From the NCBI GenBank assembly GCA_002189035.1, contig NEEC01000017.1, positions 62,001 to 126,000 of the forward strand: 64,000 nt of DNA, in the 5' to 3' direction. The notes under the pieces were generated by a model. That model was not told where the DNA came from, searched no databases, and worked only from the letters and a program-made list of their open reading frames with translations. Position 1 is the stretch's first letter. The number at the start of each line of letters is the position of its first letter. The position numbers and the translations under genes were made by a program. This DNA is from Utricularia gibba. Its lineage: Eukaryota; Streptophyta; Magnoliopsida; Lamiales; Lentibulariaceae. Shown piece by piece: positions 58,043 to 64,000 of the stretch.

Positions 58043-58985
58043 GCTCATCCTTATAATACTATTTCTATTGCTAAGGCCTTCCTTGAGAATATCTTCAAGC
58101 TTCATGGATTAGCGGAGGCAATTGTTTCAATTGTCAGGGCCGAAATTGTGCTTCACCACATCATATCATCCACAAGCTGATGGCAAAGTTGAAGCTATTA
58201 ATAAAATTTTAGAAACATATTTACGATGTTTCACTAGTGATCGACTGAACCACTTGTGAGTGGCAAGCATGGGTGGAATATGCTTGTAATACAAGTTATC
58301 AAAGTTCAATTGGGATGACACCCTTTGAGTTGGTTTATGGGCATCTTCCTCCCTTGTTATTTTGCTATGAAGGAGGTGTAAACGTGGCAGCTGTGGAATT
58401 ACAGTTAGGGGATCGAGATGAAGTACTCAAATTAGCAAAAGCAAATCTTCAGAAGAGTCAACAAATTATGACAAGATACTATAATAATAAACTCAAGAAA
58501 ATGGAATTTCAAGTTGGAGAATCCATATGGCTCAAATTGGCTCTTCCTCAACAAAATGGTCTTAAGGGGAAGCGATATTCTAAATTACACCCCAAGTATT
58601 TTGGACGTTTTCGGATCAAACACAAGATTGAGGAACTTGCATATGAATTAGAACTACCTCCAAGCACTCTATTACATCCGGTCTTTCATGTTTCCAGGTT
58701 GAAGCAATTTAAGGGTGACCTTACTAACATCCAGCCATTGCCAATTATACCACAAGGAAATGAGGTAAGTCCACTGGCTATTTTGGAGAATCGTGGCTTG
58801 AGGGAACATCCCCAACTATTGGTGCATTGAACCGGATATTCTCCTGCTGAAGCAACATGGGAGGATTTGGCCACTCTCCAAGCATGATTTCCCAACTTCT
58901 TCGAAGGAGCGGAAGTGTGGTGGAATGTCAAGGAAGCCCACACCCACGACCAAGAGGCAGCAATGTCAATAACTGCACATGGGTT
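58043..58985 (+). pseudogene. Chromovirus integrase C-part and chromodomain-like end
   Basis: TTSYHPQADGKVEAINKILE holds the integrase Glu. After a stop near 58256, 58273-58830 has FELVYGHLPPLL, KMEFQVGESIWLKL and KLHPKYFGRFRI (GPF/Y-like), ending LLVH. A TGA replaces the Trp in the chromodomain-like motif VH-x-TGYSPAEATWEDL (about 58820-58870). The tail WWNVKEAHTHD runs into the 3' LTR. In chromoviruses this end targets integration to chromatin marks. Confidence 0.83.
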
Positions 58986-59285
58986 AGGGGAGGAAAGAAC
59001 GGCTGATCAAATGTTGAAAGGAACAGCACAACCAACACATGGGACATTGTGTACACAAGAAGACCAAGACAACCGCATGCAAGACCTCTCTTTTAAAACC
59101 TTTCGCTTTGTATTCTAACTTTTCAGTTTTGAACCTTCTAGCTTTTGTGTTTTCTCTTGAAGAAAGTATAGCTCCAAGGAGACAAAGCTAGCGACTCATC
59201 AACTCCCAGAGGAGCTTGGTGATTGCTTTTGGAAGTTTACCAGCTATTTCTACTTCTATCTAACATCCAAATTTTGTGCCTAACA
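58916..59285 (+). repeat. 3' LTR of the chromovirus
   Basis: 370 bp from TGTGGTGGAATGTC, preceded by the purine-rich GAAGGAGCGGAAG, to TGTGCCTAACA. Its last 50 bases match the surviving 5' LTR tail at 53779-53828. Confidence 0.8.
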
Positions 59286-59820
59286 CTTATATGGATGTGG
59301 ATGTTTTAAAGTAGGAAGTTAGAGTTTATCTATTGTGAGAGAACTAGGAACATTTGTGCAATTTCCTCCATCGATTATTAGGCTGCAAACCTTTCTATTC
59401 ACAAACCATTGTGTATGGAATAAGTTCTCTCATTATTCATTCGTAGGCTTAGCATCCATGCCCGAAGTACTTTTGGTCACAAACTTTCACCTAGAGTAGG
59501 TTGTTGTTCCTCATTATCCTTCTCATCTATTTTACTTCCACTTTTACTCTCAATTTCTGATTCAGTATCTCTAGAATCTTAATCATCGTCCTCTTATTGG
59601 GGCACTCTAAAGCAATATGACCATGGTCAAGACATTTGAAGCACTTGATATTACATGTTTATCCAGAAGACTTAAATTCCTTTCTCCTAGTTCCTATCAT
59701 CAGGGATTCCTTCTTTCTTCGATCTAAACTGTTCGGCTGGTAGCTCCCTCTTTGGACAGGCCAAAGTCATATTGGACCCAGACCAAAGTCTAACCTTACA
59801 TTTCTCCGCCTTAAAGCCCA
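59286..59820 (-). pseudogene. Ty3-type gag zinc-knuckle fragment
   Basis: On the minus strand at about 59585-59660 the translation is CFKCLDHGHIALECPNKR, a CX2CX4HX4C zinc knuckle typical of Ty3 gag. It is followed by an acidic Ser/Asp/Glu stretch toward 59510. No complete frame, LTR or other domain is attached. 59286-59430 shows nothing. Confidence 0.65.
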
Positions 59821-59822
59821 AA

Positions 59823-60262
59823 TGTTGGAGGCTATAAAAGGACAAGCAAGTACGACCGTTAAGTCAATTTTTCTTCTTCACAGAACAATAGAGGAACACC
59901 TAGGGGGATCCTGGAGATTGTGGGTTTGTTTCCCATGTGCATTTCATCTAGGTGGCCCTGCGATTGGGTATTGCAGAAGGCGAGAAGAAGACTCTCGAAG
60001 AGGAATCAAGCAATTATTACTGATTTTCTTGTTTCCCGATTCATGGGGGGAAGCTTGACCGATGGAGCCTTATTCTTGTGGAACTATTCTTGCTCCTGTA
60101 TCTAAACTCGAGTAATAGTGGAGAGAGACTTCAAATCTGGTGTGATCAGCACCTGCGGTTTTACCAATTGGGTTTCCACGTTAAAATCTTGTGCTGTTCC
60201 TTTATTTTGATTGCAATAATCACATCAGTCGAAGGCTCTAAGTAATGAAACACCCAAAAAAC
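59823..60262 (+). repeat. Copia-type LTR with TATA box
   Basis: Starts TGTTGGAGGC with CTATAAAAGG directly after it (59832-59841), and ends near AACACCCA just before a primer-site-like TAGTATCAAAGC (60263-60274; canonical TGGTATCAGAGC). The left end could be truncated, because the TATA box is unusually close to it. Confidence 0.6.
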
Positions 60263-60379
60263 TAGTATCAAAGCAGCGTTGCGGATTCTTGGAATACTTG
60301 TTGGTGCGGCAGCCTCAATCTGCCTGTGCTAATCAACCATTGTTCTCTCAAGAAACTGAAAATGGAAGAAACAGTTTCT

Positions 60380-60537
60380 ATGACCAAACTGAACTCCTAA
60401 AACTATGCAATATGGAAGTCTACGATGAAAGCTCTCCTTGTGTGCAAGGACCTATGGAAACTTGTTGTACTAGGGAAAGCAAAGCCTGAAAAGTTTCATG
60501 TGGATGACTGGAATAAATTGCATACTTTTATATAAGT
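60380..60537 (+). pseudogene. Copia gag, N-terminal piece
   Basis: ATG at 60380 gives MTKLNS then a stop. The frame continues as NYAIWKSTMKALLVCKDLWK and KAKPEKFHVDDWNKLH, the normal start of a copia gag. After HTFI it stops at 60537. The continuation of this gag lies inverted at 62222-61532. Confidence 0.78.
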
Positions 60538-60555
60538 TTCCACATGAAACTTTTA

Positions 60556-61114
60556 GCACAAAAGAAGACATTTTAGCACCCTAAGCAACATTTAACCCTA
60601 TAAAACACACTTAAACACATATATAAAAACACAACAAAAACAGTGTTATCAAGTATGCTAGCAGGACCTCTTATTCTCATGTTCATCCAAGGTGGAGCAA
60701 CATCGGGCTATTCCCGTGCCTTCTTGCAAGAGAGTGTAAGCGAGGGTAGGCAATTCCTTACTCCTATAATCGAGTACTCAAGCTGGAAGAGTGAAGATGC
60801 AACGAACATAGCTGGACAGGATTCCAAACCCAAGAACATTTACTTTATTTAAGGTTCATCGCTTACGTTTATTTCAGTTGTCTGTTCAAAACCCTCTTAT
60901 TCCCTTACTCAAGCTTCATCACCAACGTTTCTCAAACCTTTTACCTTCAAAACCGTTTACAAATTGTGATAGTTGTATTCGAGGTGCCTCACCTTTCACT
61001 CAAATGCAACTCCCTGTGTTCGATACCCGTACTACGCTTTTGTGTTTTACGAGTTTTAAAAGTATTAAATTTTTTTGTGGAAACGACATGCATCAATAGT
61101 TGTTTTATATAATG
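60556..61114 (+). repeat. Left arm of an inverted duplication (LTR D tip, LTR C end, 19 bp of pol)
   Basis: Composed of the tip of an LTR D in reverse (to GTGTTATCA at 60651), the end of an LTR C (to ACATGCATCA at 61095) and 19 bases of copia pol. It matches 62223-62595 in reverse without visible differences over 60556-60865. About 186 bases present here (about 60870-61060) are absent from the other arm. Confidence 0.88.
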
Positions 61115-62241
61115 TTCCTTCAAGCCACCCCTCACCAACTATGGTAGATCCTTTCAACAATTTCCAACATCCATCAGAGAAGGTGCTGTTGTAACCAGTT
61201 TTGTCCAAGTTATTCACAGACATGAGGTTCATATGTATGTCAAGTACATGTCTTACAATTTCCAACAAAAGGTTATAGCCTCTGTTCATCCTTAGCAGCA
61301 GTTCTCCCAGGCCTAAAATTTTAGCTTATGTGTAGTTCCTCATTTTTACTACTCCAAGGTTTCCTTTTCGGTAATTTATTAGGTGATCCTTTGAAGGAGT
61401 GGCATCATAGCTTGCTGCCGAATCTACGATCCATAGTTCTTCATCAGGGGCATTGCCACTATCCGTAGTTAGCAACACCATCAATTTCTCTTTCTCCGAG
61501 TCCTGCTCAATCAAAGTCAAGAGTTCTTCTTCTACTTCAATAGTGCAGACATCATCCTCTGTTTTGCATTTATTTTTATTGCCTTCCTTTTCAGGTTGAA
61601 GTGTGTGCAGCTAGTATCTACATTCTTTCTTGAGATGTCCTGATTTTTTGCAATAAAAACAACATCTAGTCTCTTTTTGCCCATCTCCTTTTGAATCTGT
61701 GGATCATTCCTTGTGGTTTTGGCCACTTTGTTTTTGTTCCTTCTTATATATGTTGTGACTCTTTTTTCTGAAGTTCCCTTTATGTTCTGTAACTGCAAAA
61801 GTCCTTTTTGAGTGTGATCCATTAGAGAGGCACCAATCTTCTTCTTGCAACAGAGCATTAGCTACTCTTTCAAATTCTAGTTTATCCATGACATTGTTGC
61901 TCAGAGTGATAACCATCGTTTCCCAACTGGAAGGTAGTGAGTCTTGCAATTTAATAGCTTGAGTTTCATCATCAAACGACATACCAGAAGCCAACATAAG
62001 ATCTGCAATCTCTTGGAAGTTACTGAGATGTTCAGCCATGGAGCCTCCATCCTTAAACTTTAGGTTGGAAAGCCTTTTATCCATCATCATTTTATTTTGG
62101 GGATTGCTTGGTTGATAGATTTCTTCCAATTTATTCCAGAGTTGTTGAGCGTCTTCCAATCTGGAAATCCGATGTTGAATTGTCCTACATGCAACAAGAT
62201 GTAGTTTTATTCCAGTCATCCACATTATATAAAACAACTAT
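61096..62241 (-). pseudogene. Copia gag-protease-preintegrase fragment, inverted
   Basis: Reading leftward: VACRTIQHRISRLEDAQQLW and the UBN2-type gag core; the zinc knuckle CFYCKKSGHLKKEC (about 61675-61630) in another frame; the protease LWIVDSAASYDATP (61435); then the pre-integrase segment NTG-like MNRGYNLLLEIVRHVLDIHM and GWLEGTLYKTT, ending at 61096. Stops and frameshifts separate the parts. The 5' end begins VDDWNK, repeating the last codons of the plus-strand gag piece at 60500-60520. Confidence 0.85.
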
Positions 62242-62595
62242 TGATGCATGTCGTTTCCACAAAAAAATTTAATAAGGAGTAAATTTAAGCGATGAACCTT
62301 AAATAAAGTAAATGTTCTTGGGTTTGGAATCCTGTCCAGCTATGTTCGTTGCATCTTCACTCTTCCAGCTTGAGTACTCGATTATAGGAGTAAGGAATTG
62401 CCTACCCTCGCTTACACTCTCTTGCAAGAAGGCACGGGAATAGCCCGATGTTGCTCCACCTTGGATGAACATGAGAATAAGAGGTCCTGCTAGCATACTT
62501 GATAACACTGTTTTTGTTGTGTTTTTATATATGTGTTTAAGTGTGTTTTATAGGGTTAAATGTTGCTTAGGGTGCTAAAATGTCTTCTTTTGTGC
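62223..62595 (-). repeat. Right arm of the inverted duplication
   Basis: Reverse complement of the left arm, minus about 186 bases. The 69-codon open frame produced by each arm (60643-60852 and 62508-62299) is identical, although it is LTR sequence and not a gene. Confidence 0.88.
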
Positions 62596-63637
62596 ATTCA
62601 GTCTGTTAAAATGTGTTTATTGTGAAAATAGGCTCAATTGGCAACAATTGAGCCGAAGATTCTAATATTTCGTCTAGTCTGTGTTTTAAGTCTTACCAGG
62701 GTAAGAGCTAGTGCTGCAGCAACGTACTTTCCGCGTTGAGAAGTCAAAAAGGGACAGAAAATCTGTGCAAAAGCCACTTTCCACCGAAAGTAGCCACCCT
62801 TTTGAAGAGATAAGATATGGACCAGAGATCTCCCTTCTAGAGGACTGAGGAAAGGACAATGCTACCCTTAATTTTGAGCTGCAAAAGGGAAAAGGAAGGG
62901 AGAGAAGAACAGAAGTACATTGTGCACGCAGAGTGCACTGACATCAAACAGGAGCAAGCGGGAGTGAGGAGAACGTTGTTTCTCCGGCGCAAGTCTCTGG
63001 CGACCTCCAGATCTGCGTGTCTACACCACCGTTCCGGCCAGAACTTCAATTTCCAACAGATCTCCAGCCCACAGAAGCATCCTGCAACTTTCATTTATAG
63101 ATTTCTGCACTCCCTTTTCTACGTGAACTTGAAACTGTTATTGCTGTCGTTTTTATGCTTTCTGATGCTTTTCGGTACCTTGCTGTGAACTGGAAACTCG
63201 TTGTAGACCTTGCCTTAGTTTCTAAACATGTTTCTGTTTAAGCTTTCCATGTTTGCCTTTAAGTTTCACGCGCTTTTACTGTTCCTGCGAACCATGCTCT
63301 GTTTCTGCAAACTATTACTCTGTTTTCAAGCGTTCCAAGTTGGGTTTAAGCCTAAGGGCTGTGTTGAGTGACACACGAGCTAAACCCTGGTGTAAAACCC
63401 AGCCAAATTACTTTTATTTTATGTTTTATGCACCTTCACGTTAATTTCAGTCCCTCTTCATCCCTGCAACTCGTTTATTCCAGTAACTGTTATTTTACGT
63501 CTTACCCGCATTAGACTTAAATCCCAAGAAACCCCCCCTGCTTCTGTAAATGTGTTAATCTTCACAAAAATGCAACCATTCCTTGTGGATTCTACCCTTG
63601 CTTGCCACGCTACATTAATTCTTATGATTTGTGTAGT
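62500..63637 (+). repeat. LTR D (long, non-coding)
   Basis: Starts TGATAACACTGTTTTTG and runs about 1.1 kb without a supported gene. Its first 96 bases also form the outer part of the right arm above and appear in reverse at 60556-60651. The 3' end is uncertain: another LTR begins at 63638. Confidence 0.6.
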
Positions 63638-64000
63638 TGATAACACATATTTTTAAGTGATTGAGTGCATGGAAAAGATTCATATTGTGCTACAAAAATT
63701 TAGTTTTACTACCTAATTTTATATTTTTGCGCATAAGTACCGCAATTGTGTTATTTTAGTCTTAGTTGGGACTAAATCTACGATTTAGTCTCAACCTTCT
63801 AATAGTTTTACTCGAGCAATGCAGTGCAGGTTGCAACACGAATCCCAAGGAGCCGAATATGCACAGTTTAGTGGCAGAAGATGAGTCCAAATGTCTGAAA
63901 AGTGGTACACACAAAATCCAAGGAGGAAAAAGGAAGATTTTGGACAAAAAGGGAGGAAAGGTGGAGAGAGAAGCAGATCTCCCTTTGGAGACTCAAGACA
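63638..64000 (+). repeat. Family A LTR start, cut by the window end
   Basis: Begins TGATAACACATATTTTT and aligns in reverse with 52982 down to about 52620. It is the only plus-strand family A copy. The element it belongs to lies beyond the window. Confidence 0.83.

Larger units (their letters stand above)
53779..59285 (+). mobile_element. Chromovirus-type Ty3 retrotransposon, 5' LTR truncated
   Basis: Order on the plus strand: LTR tail, primer site, gag, protease, RT, RNase H, integrase, chromodomain-like end and 3' LTR (58916-59285). Only the last 50 bases of the 5' LTR (53779-53828) survive; they match the last 50 bases of the 3' LTR. A family B solo LTR interrupts integrase. Many stops, an RT deletion and a changed RT catalytic residue show it is dead. 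Confidence 0.88.

Noticed and set aside
60643-60852. Conserved small protein encoded twice
   Set aside because: Both copies are LTR C sequence; identity comes from the inverted duplication, and the decayed copy near 43200-43330 does not keep the frame well.

Overview
The window is plant nuclear DNA. The evidence is the gene families (a plant-type kinase, EF-hand NCL exchangers, a plastid-targeted S6 protein), short GT-AG introns, and a dense load of plant LTR retrotransposons (Athila-like and chromovirus Ty3, Ty1/copia), a MULE and PIF/Harbinger elements. The species cannot be named from sequence alone; an angiosperm is likely. No tRNA, rRNA or CRISPR array was seen.

Host genes lie in two islands. 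Island 1 (about 1.5-5.2 kb) has an intronless receptor-like cytoplasmic kinase (+) and, tail to tail with it, a nine-exon REXO4-type exonuclease (-) with all catalytic residues present. Island 2 (about 25.1-32 kb) has two tandem Na+/Ca2+ exchanger-like (NCL) genes (+) and a two-exon chloroplast bS6 gene (-). The first NCL copy belongs to a four-EF-hand type and carries a frameshift; the second is intact, with six exons and 554 residues.

The rest is nested mobile DNA. 5421-15120: a full-length, decayed Athila-like element (-) with a TCTTT target duplication; it holds ten exact copies of the palindrome CTTGCGCAAG spread over LTR, coding and non-coding parts, the most unusual signal here. 15.1-25 kb: a truncated LTR (family B) split by an internally deleted Athila-like element (family A LTRs) that carries a Harbinger-type Myb fragment, then a gag plus 5' LTR fragment and a copia integrase remnant. 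33.2-42.6 kb: a MULE transposase gene interrupted at a single TTA by three successive TTA-flanked Harbinger-type elements, the third of which contains a solo LTR with a perfect CACTT duplication. 42.6-51.6 kb: an inverted LTR pair, a second Harbinger element, and a large inverted pair of copia-like LTRs. 51.6-59.3 kb: a truncated family A element fused to a chromovirus that contains a solo LTR with a perfect CACTA duplication. 59.3-64 kb: a copia element whose gag is broken and inverted between two near-identical inverted arms, then further LTRs running off the window.

The nesting gives a relative history: MULE first, then the Harbinger-type elements, then the solo LTR; chromovirus before its own solo LTR. 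Nearly all element coding regions are broken, including the first catalytic Asp of the reverse transcriptase in both Ty3 elements.
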